64,000 nucleotides of DNA, taken from contig CAYQLT010000002.1 of the NCBI GenBank assembly GCA_964418425.1, positions 62,001 through 126,000 of the forward strand. Reading direction: 5' to 3'. A program made the position numbers and the translations under genes. The stretch is from CAYQLT01 sp964418425 (GTDB taxonomy: Bacteria > Bacillota > Limnochordia > Limnochordales > Geochordaceae). Shown here piece after piece: positions 55,395 through 64,000 of this stretch. The notes under the pieces were generated by a model that had not been told where the DNA came from, ran no database searches, and saw nothing but the letters and a program-made list of their open reading frames with translations. The number at the start of each line of letters is the position of its first letter. Within the stretch, counting starts at the first letter, position 1.

Positions 55395-57291
55395 AACCCG
55401 TGCGGTCCAGGTACTCCAGCAGAGGGATCACGTACCGACGGCTTGAGCCCAGGGCATCTCGCACGCCGGCCGGGTCGACGCTGCCGCCGCGAGCCGCCAG
55501 GCTGGCCACCGCCGAGCGCACCCGCTCCAGCTGGGCGGGGGTGAAGAAGAGGTCCCGGCTGACCCGAACCAGCCTCCCCTGCTCCACCAGGGCCAGCAAG
55601 AGGTCCTCCCGAAAGCCCTGGCCCACCAGCTCTTCGTAGGCCGGAGGCGTGAAGCCGCCCGACTCCAGCACCCGCAGCAGGCGCTCCGCCTGGGCGCTGT
55701 CCTGCTCGGAGAACCGGGGACGGTGGCCGGCCCGGCGGATGCCCCGTTCCCCCGCCTCGATGAGCCCCCCGGCCACCAGCTGCGCCAGCGCCTCCTCAAA
55801 CAAACGAGGGTCGATCCCCAAGAGCGAGCGGGCCGTCTCCCGGGGCATCTCCCCGGACAGGGGGTGGGTTTCGTGGTAGCGCTGCACCAGCGACACCACC
55901 GCCTGGCGCAGCCGCTGGGCGGACGGTGCGGACAGCCACCACTCCCCCATCCGAACGGCCTTCCCGGCCGCCTCCAGCGCTCTGGCCGCCCGCTCCAGCT
56001 CTTGGGATGAACCCTCCACGTGGTAGGCCATCTCGCCCGCGCGCACCGCCCCCCTGGCCTGCAGGGTGGAGGCGACGGCCTGCTCCAGATCGCCGGAGGC
56101 CTTCTGCCAGAGCAGGCTCAACTCGGCGCACGGCCGTCGGGTTCCCAGGAAGACTTCGGCCGCCCGCCTCTCGGGCCCGGGCAGGCGCCGGATCAGGCGC
56201 CGCCCCGTGAGCGCTTCGGCCAGCGGATCGACCACCTCCCCGCCGGCCAGGGTCAGCTGGCGGCCGGGATCCCGCAGGATGAGCCGGTCCAACCAGCGCA
56301 GAGGAAGCCCGGGGCCCTCCTGGAGGCTGAGCTGGGCAAGGGCCCGGTCCCCGGGCCCCAGGGTGCCGCCTGAAAGAAGCCGCACCGTGACAGCCCGTTC
56401 CGCCGTGCCGGTGTATAGGGTGAGGCGGGCCCCCGTACGCAGCGGGGCCGGAGCTTCGCGGACGACCCGCAGCGCGACCACCGGCCAGCGGGCCAGCCGC
56501 CACTGTCCGGGACGTACCACCGCGCTGCCCCGTCCGGCCTGGCGTGGCTCGATGCCCGTCAGGTTGACGGCCACCCGGCTTGCCGGCAGTGCTCGCTGCA
56601 CCGGCCGGCGGTGGGTCTGAAGCCCCCGGACCCTGGCCGGGACGCCTTCGGGCAACACCTCCAGCTCCTGGTCCACCTCCAGGCTTCCGCCGGTGAGGGT
56701 TCCCGTCACCACCGTGCCGGCTCCGCGGATGGTGAAAGCCCTATCCACCCACAGCCGGGGCCGATGATGGTCCGGGGCCGGGCCCAGGCGGGCCAGCTGG
56801 GCGTCCAGTTCCCGGACCAGCTGGTCCAGTCCCTGGCGGGTGACCGCGGAGACCCCCACCATCGGCACCTCCTGCAGGGTGGTCCCCCGCAGGCGCTCGC
56901 GGACGTCCTCCATCACCAGGGCCACCCATTCGGGCTCGGCCAGATCTACCTTGCTGATGGCTACCACGCCGGCCCCCACGCCCAGCAGGTCGAGGATGGC
57001 CAGATGCTCGGCCGACTGGGGCATCCAGCCCTCCACCGCGTCCACCACGAACAGGACCGCCTGGATGGAGCCCACGCCCGCCAGCATGTTATGGATGAAG
57101 CGCTGGTGGCCCGGGACATCCACCAGCCCGATCTCCCGCCCCGATGGAAGCGCCATCCAGGCGAAACCCAGGTCGATGGTCATCCCCCGAGCCTTTTCCT
57201 GGGGGAGCCGGTCGGGGTGGGTGCCGGTCAGCGCCTCGATGAGGGTGCTCTTGCCGTGATCCACGTGGCCGGCGGTCGCCACCACAAACAC
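55291..57291 (-). CDS. selB: Selenocysteine-specific elongation factor SelB
   Basis: SelB carries selenocysteinyl-tRNA to UGA codons by binding the SECIS hairpin. The 666-residue protein has the GTPase motifs GHVDHGKST, DVPGH and SKVD, EF-Tu-like domains II-III, and C-terminal winged-helix domains (RLFEEALAQLVAGGLIEAGE; FTRRVGDRRIV) for mRNA binding. The start is GTG at 57291, 16 bases after selA. Its presence supports selenocysteine decoding at 37,814. Confidence 0.95.
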   Translation of the reverse strand: MFVVATAGHVDHGKSTLIEALTGTHPDRLPQEKARGMTIDLGFAWMALPSGREIGLVDVPGHQRFIHNMLAGVGSIQAVLFVVDAVEGWMPQSAEHLAILDLLGVGAGVVAISKVDLAEPEWVALVMEDVRERLRGTTLQEVPMVGVSAVTRQGLDQLVRELDAQLARLGPAPDHHRPRLWVDRAFTIRGAGTVVTGTLTGGSLEVDQELEVLPEGVPARVRGLQTHRRPVQRALPASRVAVNLTGIEPRQAGRGSAVVRPGQWRLARWPVVALRVVREAPAPLRTGARLTLYTGTAERAVTVRLLSGGTLGPGDRALAQLSLQEGPGLPLRWLDRLILRDPGRQLTLAGGEVVDPLAEALTGRRLIRRLPGPERRAAEVFLGTRRPCAELSLLWQKASGDLEQAVASTLQARGAVRAGEMAYHVEGSSQELERAARALEAAGKAVRMGEWWLSAPSAQRLRQAVVSLVQRYHETHPLSGEMPRETARSLLGIDPRLFEEALAQLVAGGLIEAGERGIRRAGHRPRFSEQDSAQAERLLRVLESGGFTPPAYEELVGQGFREDLLLALVEQGRLVRVSRDLFFTPAQLERVRSAVASLAARGGSVDPAGVRDALGSSRRYVIPLLEYLDRTGFTRRVGDRRIVAAQAAPAPPPPGAGGRAGSIAGA

Positions 57292-57307
57292 GCCCCGCCC
57301 ACCTCCT

Positions 57308-58768
57308 TCATCCGGCCGCCCCCGGCGCCGTCAGCGCCCGGCTGAGCGCGCCGGCCACAAGTTCGTCCTCTTCCGCGAGCACGGTGCGCAGGTCGATGAG
57401 CAGGGCGTCCTCCTCAAGCCGGGCCACCACCGGTGGCGTCGAACGGCGCAGGCGATCCGCCAGCTCCCGGGTCGAGGCGGGCGCCGCCTCCTCGTACCCC
57501 GAGCCAGGCCTGGGAACCACGCGCACCGCCCAGGAGTCCAGCACCTCCCCCGGAAGGGAACCGCCTCCCACCGTCGCCCGGCTCGGCACCACCTCCAGCA
57601 CGTACCCGGCGGCCTGCGAGCCGGCGCGGGCCTCCACCTGCTCCACCAGACGCCGGGCCCGCTCGGCCAGGCGCGCCGGGTCGGCCCCGATCATGCTCCA
57701 AACGGGGATCTCCTCGTGGCGGCCCTCCACGTACAGCGCAAGCAGCGCCTCCATCGCGGCGACGGTCAGCTTGTCCACCCGCAGCGCCCGGGCCAGCGGG
57801 TGGCGGCTTGCCGCCTCGACGATGGCCCTCCGCCCCACCACCAGCCCGGCCTGAGGGCCGCCCAGGAGCTTGTCGCCGCTGAACATGACCGCGTCGGCTC
57901 CCGCCCGCAGCGCCTCCTGCACGGTGGGCTCTCGGGCCATCCCGTAGCGGGTCGTGTCCACAAGGCAGCCCGAGCCCAGGTCTTCCAGCATCAGAAGCCC
58001 GTGCCGGTGAGCCAGCTCTGCCAGCTCGATGACCTCCACCGATTCGGAGAACCCCACGATGCGGTAGTTGCTGGTGTGCACCTTCATGATGGCCGCGGTC
58101 TTGGGAGTGATGGCGGCCTCGTAGTCCTTCAACCGGGTCCGGTTGGTGGTGCCCACCTCCACCAGGGCGCAGCCGCTCTGGGCCATCACGTCGGGCAGGC
58201 GAAACTCGCCCCCGATCTCGATCAGCTCGCCCCGGGAGACGATCACCTCCCGGCCCGAGCACGTGGCGCTCAGCACCAAGAGTACGGCGGCTGCGTTGTT
58301 GTTGACGGCCAGCGCGGCCTCGGCACCGGTGGCCAGGGTGAGAAGCTCCTCGAGGCGGCTTTCGCGCCGGCCCCTCCGTCCGCTGTCCAGGTCAAGCTCC
58401 AGGTTGCAGTAGCCACGCGCTGCCCGCACCAGCGCCTGCACCGCCGGTTCGGGCAGCACGGCACGACCCAGGTTGGTGTGCAGGATGACACCGGTGGCGT
58501 TGACCACGCCCACAAGACGTCGGCGGCGGTACGCACCCGCCAGCTCCCCGAGCAGACGGATGGCCGCCTCCCAAGTTCCGCCTTCCTGCCCGGCCGTCGG
58601 CGGCCCCTCTCGAAGGCGCGCGACGGCACGTCGGGCCAGCTCCACCGCCGCTGCCCGGGGAATCCCCTCCGTCAGGCCCATGGCCTGCGCCTCGCGCACC
58701 AGCCGGTCGACGGAGGGAAGCGCCCGCCGGCCGTCCCCCCCACCGCGCGCCTTCACGCCCGTCCCCAT
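57308..58768 (-). CDS. selA: L-seryl-tRNA(Sec) selenium transferase
   Basis: SelA is a PLP enzyme that turns Ser-tRNA(Sec) into Sec-tRNA(Sec) using selenophosphate. The 486-residue protein has VVNATGVILHTNLGRAVLP, VKVHTSNYRIVGF-type segments and the PLP lysine in FSGDKLLGGPQAG. The ATG at 58768 is the natural start; the frame is open further upstream. selA and selB form an operon. selD and selC (tRNA-Sec) are not in this window. Confidence 0.95.
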   Translation of the reverse strand: MGTGVKARGGGDGRRALPSVDRLVREAQAMGLTEGIPRAAAVELARRAVARLREGPPTAGQEGGTWEAAIRLLGELAGAYRRRRLVGVVNATGVILHTNLGRAVLPEPAVQALVRAARGYCNLELDLDSGRRGRRESRLEELLTLATGAEAALAVNNNAAAVLLVLSATCSGREVIVSRGELIEIGGEFRLPDVMAQSGCALVEVGTTNRTRLKDYEAAITPKTAAIMKVHTSNYRIVGFSESVEVIELAELAHRHGLLMLEDLGSGCLVDTTRYGMAREPTVQEALRAGADAVMFSGDKLLGGPQAGLVVGRRAIVEAASRHPLARALRVDKLTVAAMEALLALYVEGRHEEIPVWSMIGADPARLAERARRLVEQVEARAGSQAAGYVLEVVPSRATVGGGSLPGEVLDSWAVRVVPRPGSGYEEAAPASTRELADRLRRSTPPVVARLEEDALLIDLRTVLAEEDELVAGALSRALTAPGAAG

Positions 58769-58961
58769 CGAACCCCCCGTTTCGTTTTCACCTGCGGCAA
58801 GCCGCCCACCTCCCCCCGAGTCAGCGCGGTGAAGGGCCGCCCCCCCGCCCCCGACCAGCCGGGCGGAGGGGTTGGCGGCACGGGCGGCGTATGCTAAACC
58901 GGCGGCGCACCGGCAAGGGCCACGGAGGGGCATCGCCGGGCGACGCCCAAGGAGGATGCGT

Positions 58962-60317
58962 GTGGCACAGTATGCACAAGTGAATACGCCCCTTCCCGGC
59001 CCCAGGGCCCGGGCCCTGCTGGAGGAGCTGCGGCGCTGGGTTCCGCGGGCCATGACCCCCTCGGTTCCCACCGTGATCGAGCGCGCCGAAGGCGCCATCA
59101 TCGAGGATGTTGACGGCAACCGGTTCATCGACTTCTCCGGGGGCGTGGGGGTTCTCAACGTGGGCCACGTTCCCGAGGCCGTCACCCGGGCTGCCGGCCG
59201 CCAACTGGGTAGGTTCATCCATACGGACTTCGCGGTGGTGCCCTACGAGTCGTACATCCGCCTGGCCGAGGCCCTTGCCGCCCGCGCCCCGGGGGCATCC
59301 CCCAAGAAGGCGGCCTTCTTCAACTCCGGGGCGGAGGCGGTGGAAAACGCCGTCAAGCTGGCCCGCTACGTGACGGGCCGTCCGGGCGTGCTCGCTCTGG
59401 AGGGCGCCTTTCACGGGCGCACGTACATGGCCCTCACCCTGACCAGCAAGGTGGTTCCCTACAAGGAGCACTTCGGCCCCTTCGTGCCCGAGGTGTACCG
59501 GGTCGCCGCCCCGTACTGCTACCGGTGCCCCCTGGGCCTGCGTTACCCCGGCTGCGGCGTGGAGTGCGCCCGCAGCGTGGAGCGGGCCTTCGTCACCGGG
59601 GTCTCGCCCCGAGCCACCGCCGCGCTGGTGGTGGAGCCCGTGCAGGGAGAAGGGGGCTTTGTGGTTCCCCCGCCCGAGTACCTGCCCCTGGTGCGCGAGA
59701 TCACCGCCCGCCACGGGATCCTGCTCATCGTCGACGAGATCCAAACCGGGTTCGGTCGCACGGGACGTTTTTTTGCCGTGGAGCACTTTGGCGTGGAGCC
59801 GGACGTCATCACGGTGGGGAAGTCCATTGCGGCCGGTTTTCCGCTATCAGGCGTCATTGCGCGCTCCGACCTCTTCGATCAGCTGGGGGAGGGGGTCATC
59901 GGCGGAACCTACGTGGGCAACCCGGTCGCCTGCCAGGCAGCCCTGGCGGTGCTGGAGATGCTGGAGCGGGAGGGACTCGTCCAAAGGGCCGAAGCCATCG
60001 GGAGGACCATCCGGGACCGGCTGGAGCGTCTGCAGGAGTCGGTGCCCCTGGTGGGGGACGTGCGCGGCCTGGGGGCCATGGTGGCCATGGAGCTGGTGCG
60101 GGATCGGCAGAGCAAGGAGCCGGCGGCCGAAGAGACGTCCCGCATCCTGCGCCGTTGCGTGGAGCGCGGCCTCATTTGCCTGAAGGCAGGCGTCCACAAC
60201 AACGTCATCCGGATTTTGGCCCCGCTGGTCATCCCCGACGCGCAGCTGGCCGAGGGGCTCGACATCCTGGAGCAGGCCGTCCGGGAGGAGGCGCACGGGC
60301 GCAGCCCAAACGCCTGA
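58962..60317 (+). CDS. Class III aminotransferase (GABA-aminotransferase-like)
   Basis: PLP-dependent aminotransferase of the acetylornithine/4-aminobutyrate type. The 451-residue protein has FFNSGAEAVENAVKLAR, the EPVQGEGGFVVPP block, IVDEIQTGFGRTG, and the PLP lysine in ITVGKSIAAGFPLSG. The GTG at 58962 is chosen since AAGGAGG lies 6 bases before it, while the ATG at 58956 directly abuts that sequence. The gabT substrate is inferred; other omega-amino acids are possible. It is divergent from selA. Confidence 0.9.
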   Translation: MAQYAQVNTPLPGPRARALLEELRRWVPRAMTPSVPTVIERAEGAIIEDVDGNRFIDFSGGVGVLNVGHVPEAVTRAAGRQLGRFIHTDFAVVPYESYIRLAEALAARAPGASPKKAAFFNSGAEAVENAVKLARYVTGRPGVLALEGAFHGRTYMALTLTSKVVPYKEHFGPFVPEVYRVAAPYCYRCPLGLRYPGCGVECARSVERAFVTGVSPRATAALVVEPVQGEGGFVVPPPEYLPLVREITARHGILLIVDEIQTGFGRTGRFFAVEHFGVEPDVITVGKSIAAGFPLSGVIARSDLFDQLGEGVIGGTYVGNPVACQAALAVLEMLEREGLVQRAEAIGRTIRDRLERLQESVPLVGDVRGLGAMVAMELVRDRQSKEPAAEETSRILRRCVERGLICLKAGVHNNVIRILAPLVIPDAQLAEGLDILEQAVREEAHGRSPNA

Positions 60318-60332
60318 CGGGCCCGCAACGTC

Positions 60333-61283
60333 TCAACCTTGCCGGCGGCGGACCATGGTAGCGAAAACCCGGGAGATCACGGCCCCTACCTTGCGGGCGT
60401 AAAAGCAGCGGGGCCCCGCCCAGGCGATCTCGGCGACCTCGTAACCCCGCCGACCCATCGCTTCCAGGCACTGCAGGCACAGCTCGGTCCCCACCCCGTT
60501 GGCCTGCAGGTCCGGCTGCACCCCCATGGGCCCCAGCCACCCCGGGCGGGTCGAGTCGAAGACGGCGAAGGCGACGATCTTGCCCTCCCGGACGGCCACA
60601 AAGCCCGAGGGGGGCTCCCTCCGCAGGGCCAGCAAGGCTTCGTAGGTCCAGTTGGGCCCCCAGTGCTGCTCCAGCCAGGCCGCAAAGGGCTCGCGGTCTT
60701 CCGGCACAAGGGGCCGCACGACGATGCCGGCCGCCGAAAGGCGGGCCGTTCGGGCGGAGCGCTGGCCATCCGCCCTGCGGGTTGCCTCGGCCGTGGAGAC
60801 GGCCATGTTGAACTCGTAGCCCTCTATGCGGTATCCCCTGCGCTCCAACAGGCAGAGCGCGGGGGTGTAGCGCACGTCCACCCCGGGCCACAGGTAGCTC
60901 GGCGAACCCCCGAAGGCCCGGATGGACGCGACGCCACGCTCCCAAAGCCGCCGCTCCAGCTCGTCCAAAAGCCGCGTGGCCACACCCTGCCGGCGGAAAG
61001 CCGGAGCGACCGCCAGAAACTGGACGTACCCCGTGGCCCGGCCCCCGCCGGCGGAGGGCCTGGCCACCCCGACCGCCGCCCCCACCAGCTGCCCGCCGCG
61101 GCGGGCCGCCAGCCAGAGGGCCGGGTCGGCGTGGGGGTCCTCCAGGAGCTTCTCCCGCAACGTCTCGGCGTCCAGGGGCTCGCCCGGCTCGCACTGAGCC
61201 CACAGTCGGGCCAGCTCGCCGGCCCCCGCCAGGGCTTCGACCCCGGACACGGGTGCCGGCCGGGCCACCATCTGCCTTTCCAT
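60333..61283 (-). CDS. Tandem GNAT acetyltransferase
   Basis: A 316-residue protein with two GNAT folds. The first has FLAVAPAFRRQGVATRLLDE, a clear acetyl-CoA-binding (R/Q)xxGx(G/A) motif. The second has GVQPDLQANGVGTELCLQCL. Double-GNAT proteins can be N-acyltransferases with one inactive lobe. No substrate is evident. It converges with the aminotransferase 15 bases away and diverges from ispH. Confidence 0.85.
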   Translation of the reverse strand: MERQMVARPAPVSGVEALAGAGELARLWAQCEPGEPLDAETLREKLLEDPHADPALWLAARRGGQLVGAAVGVARPSAGGGRATGYVQFLAVAPAFRRQGVATRLLDELERRLWERGVASIRAFGGSPSYLWPGVDVRYTPALCLLERRGYRIEGYEFNMAVSTAEATRRADGQRSARTARLSAAGIVVRPLVPEDREPFAAWLEQHWGPNWTYEALLALRREPPSGFVAVREGKIVAFAVFDSTRPGWLGPMGVQPDLQANGVGTELCLQCLEAMGRRGYEVAEIAWAGPRCFYARKVGAVISRVFATMVRRRQG

Positions 61284-61372
61284 GGATGGACCGACCCCCC
61301 TCGCCTGCTTCTCGCCCCGTCGTGCGCTACCCTTTCAGGCGAGTTATGCTGTAATCCGAGGAGGCCCGAGCT

Positions 61373-62344
61373 GTGGAGGTCATCCCCGTTACCCCTCGTG
61401 GGTATTGCTACGGCGTCGTGGACGCGATCCAGCTTGCCCGCCGCGTGGCCCGGGACCCCTCCACCCCGCGGCCGATCCACGTGCTCGGCCTTCTGGTGCA
61501 CAACCGCCTGGCGGTGGAGGAGCTGGCCGGCCTGGGCATCATCTCCCTGGATGGGCCCGACCGGTTGGCCCTGCTGGATCAGATCCAGGGGGGCACCGTG
61601 ATCTTCACGGCCCACGGAGTCTCTCCCCAGGTCAAGGAGAAGGCCCGGGCCCGAGGCCTGCACCTGGTGGACGCCACCTGTCCCGACGTGGCCCGAACCC
61701 ACGACCTGGTGCGCCACCTGGCCAGCGAAGGGTATTTCATCGTCTACGTGGGCAAGCGGGGCCATCCCGAGCCGGAGGGTGTGATGGGGGAGGCGCCCGG
61801 CCGGGTCGCCCTGGTGGAGAGCGTGGCCGAGGCCGAGAGCGTGCCGGTGCCGCCGGGCCAGCCGGTGGCGGTGACCACCCAGACCACCCTCAGCCAGTGG
61901 GATACCCAGGCCATCATCGATCGGCTGCTGCAGCGCTTTCCCGACGCCCGGGTCTACAACGAGATCTGCCTGGCCACCCAGTTGCGCCAGCAGGCCGCCG
62001 TGGAGCAGGCCCAAAACGCAGACCTGGTGATCGTGGTGGGCGACCGCCGCAGCAACAACTCCAACCGGCTGGTTCAGGTGGTCCGCGAGCGGGCCGGAAA
62101 GCCGGCCTACCTGGTGGAGGACGTGGCCGACATCCAGCCCCGGTGGCTGGCCGGTGCCCGCCGGGTGGCGGTGACAGCCGGCTCGTCCACTCCAAGCCCC
62201 GTCACCCGGCGGGTGATCCAGTTCCTGCGCGAGTATGCGCCCCCATCGCCCGGCGAAGAGCCCCCGGAAGATGCCCACAGCCGCTTACCTCAAGCCGAGC
62301 CCGTCGCCCGGGAGCCGGCCGGTGCGGCCCGGCGGCCCGGATGA
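61373..62344 (+). CDS. ispH: 4-hydroxy-3-methylbut-2-enyl diphosphate reductase
   Basis: IspH is the [4Fe-4S] enzyme of the last MEP-pathway step. The 323-residue protein has three cluster cysteines: C12 (RGYCYGV), the DATCPDV Cys and the NEICLATQ Cys, plus FTAHGVSP and GHPEPEGV. The GTG at 61373 has GAGGAGG 8 bases upstream. The last 40 residues are a P/E/R-rich extra tail. Confidence 0.95.
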   Translation: MEVIPVTPRGYCYGVVDAIQLARRVARDPSTPRPIHVLGLLVHNRLAVEELAGLGIISLDGPDRLALLDQIQGGTVIFTAHGVSPQVKEKARARGLHLVDATCPDVARTHDLVRHLASEGYFIVYVGKRGHPEPEGVMGEAPGRVALVESVAEAESVPVPPGQPVAVTTQTTLSQWDTQAIIDRLLQRFPDARVYNEICLATQLRQQAAVEQAQNADLVIVVGDRRSNNSNRLVQVVRERAGKPAYLVEDVADIQPRWLAGARRVAVTAGSSTPSPVTRRVIQFLREYAPPSPGEEPPEDAHSRLPQAEPVAREPAGAARRPG

Positions 62345-62398
62345 GAATAGGGAGGTCCGTGCTGCGCCGACCTCCACGAGGGAAAGGGGTCCGAGCCC

Positions 62399-63340
62399 GT
62401 GCCGCAGCTCATCATCCTGGGATCCGGTCCTGCAGGGCTCACGGCGGCCATTTACGCCGCCCGGGCCAAGCTGAAGCCTCTGGTGATCGCCGGCCGGGAA
62501 GCCGGCGGGCAGCTGATGCTGACCACGGAGGTGGAAAACTTCCCGGGCTTTCCCGACGGCATCCAGGGGCCTGAGCTGATGGATCGCATGCGCCAGCAGG
62601 CACAGCGCTTCGGAGCCGAATTCGTGGACGAGGATGCGGTGGGGGTCGACTTCCACCGCCGACCCTTCAAGGTGTTCACCGAGGGGGGAAGCTTCGAGGC
62701 GCAAGCCGTCATCGTGGCGACGGGCGCCTCGGCCAGGTGGCTGGGGTTGCCCTCGGAGACCCGCCTGCGGGGCCACGGGGTTTCCAGCTGTGCCACCTGC
62801 GACGGCTATTTCTTCCAGGGACAGAAGGTGGTGGTGGTGGGCGGCGGCGACACCGCCATGGAGGAGGCCACCTTCCTTACGCGCTTTGCCAGCGAGGTGG
62901 TGGTGGTGCACCGCCGTGAGCGCCTGCGGGCCAGCAAAGCGCTTCAGGAGCGTGCCTTCGCCAACCCCAAGATCCGGTTCATCTGGGAGACGGTGGTCGA
63001 CGACGTCCTGGGCGACCGAACCGTCGAGGGGGTGCGCCTGCGCCACCTCCCCACCGGGCGGGTCTACGACGAACCGTGCCAGGGCCTGTTCGTGGCCATC
63101 GGCCATGCCCCCAACACCGCGTTCCTGCAGGGGCAGCTGGAGCTGGACGCCCGCGGGTACATCCGCGTCCACGACGAGACCCGCACCAGCGTGGAGGGGG
63201 TTTTCTGCGCCGGCGACGTCCACGACCACCGCTACCGCCAGGCCATCACCGCGGCCGCCGCCGGCTGCAAGGCGGCCATGGACGCCGAGAGATGGCTGGA
63301 GGAGCAGACGCTCCGCCCCGCCGCACCCACGCCCTCGTAA
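62399..63340 (+). CDS. trxB: Thioredoxin reductase
   Basis: An FAD- and NADPH-dependent reductase that keeps thioredoxins, and possibly the selenoprotein at 37.5 kb, reduced. The 313-residue protein has ILGSGPAGLTAAIYAARA for FAD, the redox pair in SCATCDGYF, the NADPH motif VVVGGGDTAMEEA and CAGDVHDHRYRQ. The start is GTG at 62399 with AAAGGGG upstream. It follows ispH by 54 bases on the same strand. Confidence 0.94.
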   Translation: MPQLIILGSGPAGLTAAIYAARAKLKPLVIAGREAGGQLMLTTEVENFPGFPDGIQGPELMDRMRQQAQRFGAEFVDEDAVGVDFHRRPFKVFTEGGSFEAQAVIVATGASARWLGLPSETRLRGHGVSSCATCDGYFFQGQKVVVVGGGDTAMEEATFLTRFASEVVVVHRRERLRASKALQERAFANPKIRFIWETVVDDVLGDRTVEGVRLRHLPTGRVYDEPCQGLFVAIGHAPNTAFLQGQLELDARGYIRVHDETRTSVEGVFCAGDVHDHRYRQAITAAAAGCKAAMDAERWLEEQTLRPAAPTPS

Positions 63341-63347
63341 ACAATGA

Positions 63348-63377
63348 CCCGGGGGCGGCACGGGCCCGGCCCCCGGG
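63348..63377. terminator. Hairpin between trxB and the molybdoenzyme gene
   Basis: A perfect 9-bp inverted repeat CCCGGGGGC/GCCCCCGGG with a 12-base loop, 8 bases after the trxB stop. It lies between convergent genes and could serve both strands, although no long U-run follows. Confidence 0.6.
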
Positions 63378-63444
63378 TTGCACCCGCGCACCCGCCGCGG
63401 GGAGCAGACCGGCCGAGGCGGCTCCGGCGGGCACCCACCCGGCT

Positions 63445-64000
63445 TCATTCCCCCCAGTAACGCTCCTCTTTCCAGGGGTCGCCGCGCATGTGGTAGCCCA
63501 GCTGCTCCCAGAACCCCGGCCGGTTCTCGTCCATCCACTCCAGGCCGTTGACCCACTTGGCGCTCTTCCAGAAGTACAGGTGAGGTACCACCAGCCGCAG
63601 CGGCCAGCCGTGCTCCGCGGAGAGGGGCTTGCCGTCGTGGCGGTCCGCCAAAAGCACGCCTTCTCGCAGGAGGTCCTCCACCGCGAGGTTGGTGGTGAAC
63701 CCCTGCTCCGCATGCACCATCACGTAGCGCGCCTGGGGCAACGGCCGGACAAGGCGGGCAAGCTCCGAGAAGGCCACCCCCTCCCACCGGTTGTCCAGCC
63801 GGCTCCAACGGGTCACGCAGTGGATATCGCTCATCACCTCGACTCGGGGCAGCTCCTGAAACTGCTCCCAGGTCAGGGTGGTCGGCTGCTCCACCAGCCC
63901 AAACAGGCGCAGGCGCCAGCGCGACAGATCAATGCGGGGAACCTCACCGGCGTGCAGCACCGGCCAGTCGCGCACCACCCGCTGCCCCGGCGGAACCCGC
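63445..64000 (-). CDS. Molybdopterin-dependent oxidoreductase, SuoX/YedY-like (partial)
   Basis: The frame remains open to the window edge (about 184 residues seen; the N-terminus lies outside). It has the sulfite-oxidase-family fold: VEQPTTLTWEQFQELPRVEV, then DIHCVTRWSRLDNRWEGVAF with the Mo-ligating Cys, and GFTTNLAVEDLLREGVLLA. The end VNGLEWMDENRPGFWEQLGY is the small SuoX-like subgroup whose physiological substrate is unknown. The RVPPGQRVVRDWPVLHAG stretch at the edge fits the same family's usual N-terminal region. Confidence 0.85.
   Translation of the reverse strand, partial: RVPPGQRVVRDWPVLHAGEVPRIDLSRWRLRLFGLVEQPTTLTWEQFQELPRVEVMSDIHCVTRWSRLDNRWEGVAFSELARLVRPLPQARYVMVHAEQGFTTNLAVEDLLREGVLLADRHDGKPLSAEHGWPLRLVVPHLYFWKSAKWVNGLEWMDENRPGFWEQLGYHMRGDPWKEERYWGE

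Noticed and set aside
58769..58961. A tRNA-Sec gene near selA
   Set aside because: I looked for a long tRNA with TCA anticodon on both strands around selA and selB and saw none; selC must lie elsewhere.

Overview
The window is about 64 kb of GC-rich DNA, consistent with a high-GC endospore-forming Gram-positive (Firmicutes/Bacillota-type) bacterium, possibly near Limnochordia, Symbiobacterium or Thermaerobacter relatives. That placement is inferred from gene content and order, not from a database comparison. The backbone is the classic Bacillus-type chromosomal block read on the minus strand: ctsR-mcsA-mcsB-clpC, disA, carD, yacL-ispD-ispF, cysS-mrnC-rlmB-sigH, rpmG-secE-nusG-rplK-rplA-rplJ-rplL-rpoB-rpoC-L7Ae-rpsL-rpsG-fusA-tuf-rpsJ-rplC-rplD-rplW. 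SigH, SpmA/SpmB, DisA, McsA/B and CtsR all point to a spore former.

Layout by region. 1-18.7 kb: ribosomal protein, elongation factor, RNA polymerase and NusG/SecE genes, all on the minus strand. RpoB and RpoC carry long acidic C-terminal tails. 18.8-19.1 kb: a tRNA-Thr(GGT), tRNA-fMet, tRNA-Tyr cluster with its own promoter and terminator. 19.2-24.4 kb: a 5.1-kb integrative element inserted in tRNA-Thr(TGT). It has 48-bp att repeats, arm-type sites, a BrnT/BrnA-like toxin-antitoxin pair, ribbon-helix-helix and excisionase-like regulators, and a broken DUF3631 helicase-like gene joined by deletion to an N-terminally truncated tyrosine integrase. 24.4-28.4 kb: sigH, rlmB (crossed by a 100-N scaffold gap whose flanks overlap by 55 bp), mrnC and cysS. 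28.7-35.8 kb: a metallo-hydrolase, a TPR protein, and an FMN-riboswitch-controlled ribD-ribE-ribBA-ribH operon.

35.8-42.7 kb: a GHL10-like hydrolase, a CsoR-family metal sensor, a glutaredoxin-like oxidoreductase with an in-frame UGA where the family has Cys, then ispF, ispD, yacL, carD and disA. 42.7-48.4 kb: csaA, thiolase, an ABC exporter, trpS and ldh. 48.7-53.4 kb: the clpC-mcsB-mcsA-ctsR stress operon under a CtsR box. 53.5-64 kb: spmAB, a small metalloprotease-like gene, selB-selA, a class III aminotransferase, a double-GNAT protein, ispH, trxB and a partial YedY-like molybdoenzyme.

The most interesting system is the selenocysteine one. The gene at 37,493-38,272 encodes a two-domain protein disulfide oxidoreductase whose second CxxC is UPYC. 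The UGA is followed 11 nt later by a perfect 7-bp stem with a G-first triloop, as expected of a bacterial SECIS. The same window encodes SelA and SelB. The selenoprotein is followed by a CsoR-type Cu(I)-sensor-like repressor, and a palindromic CsoR-like operator lies at its promoter, suggesting a metal- or thiol-stress-regulated selenoprotein operon.
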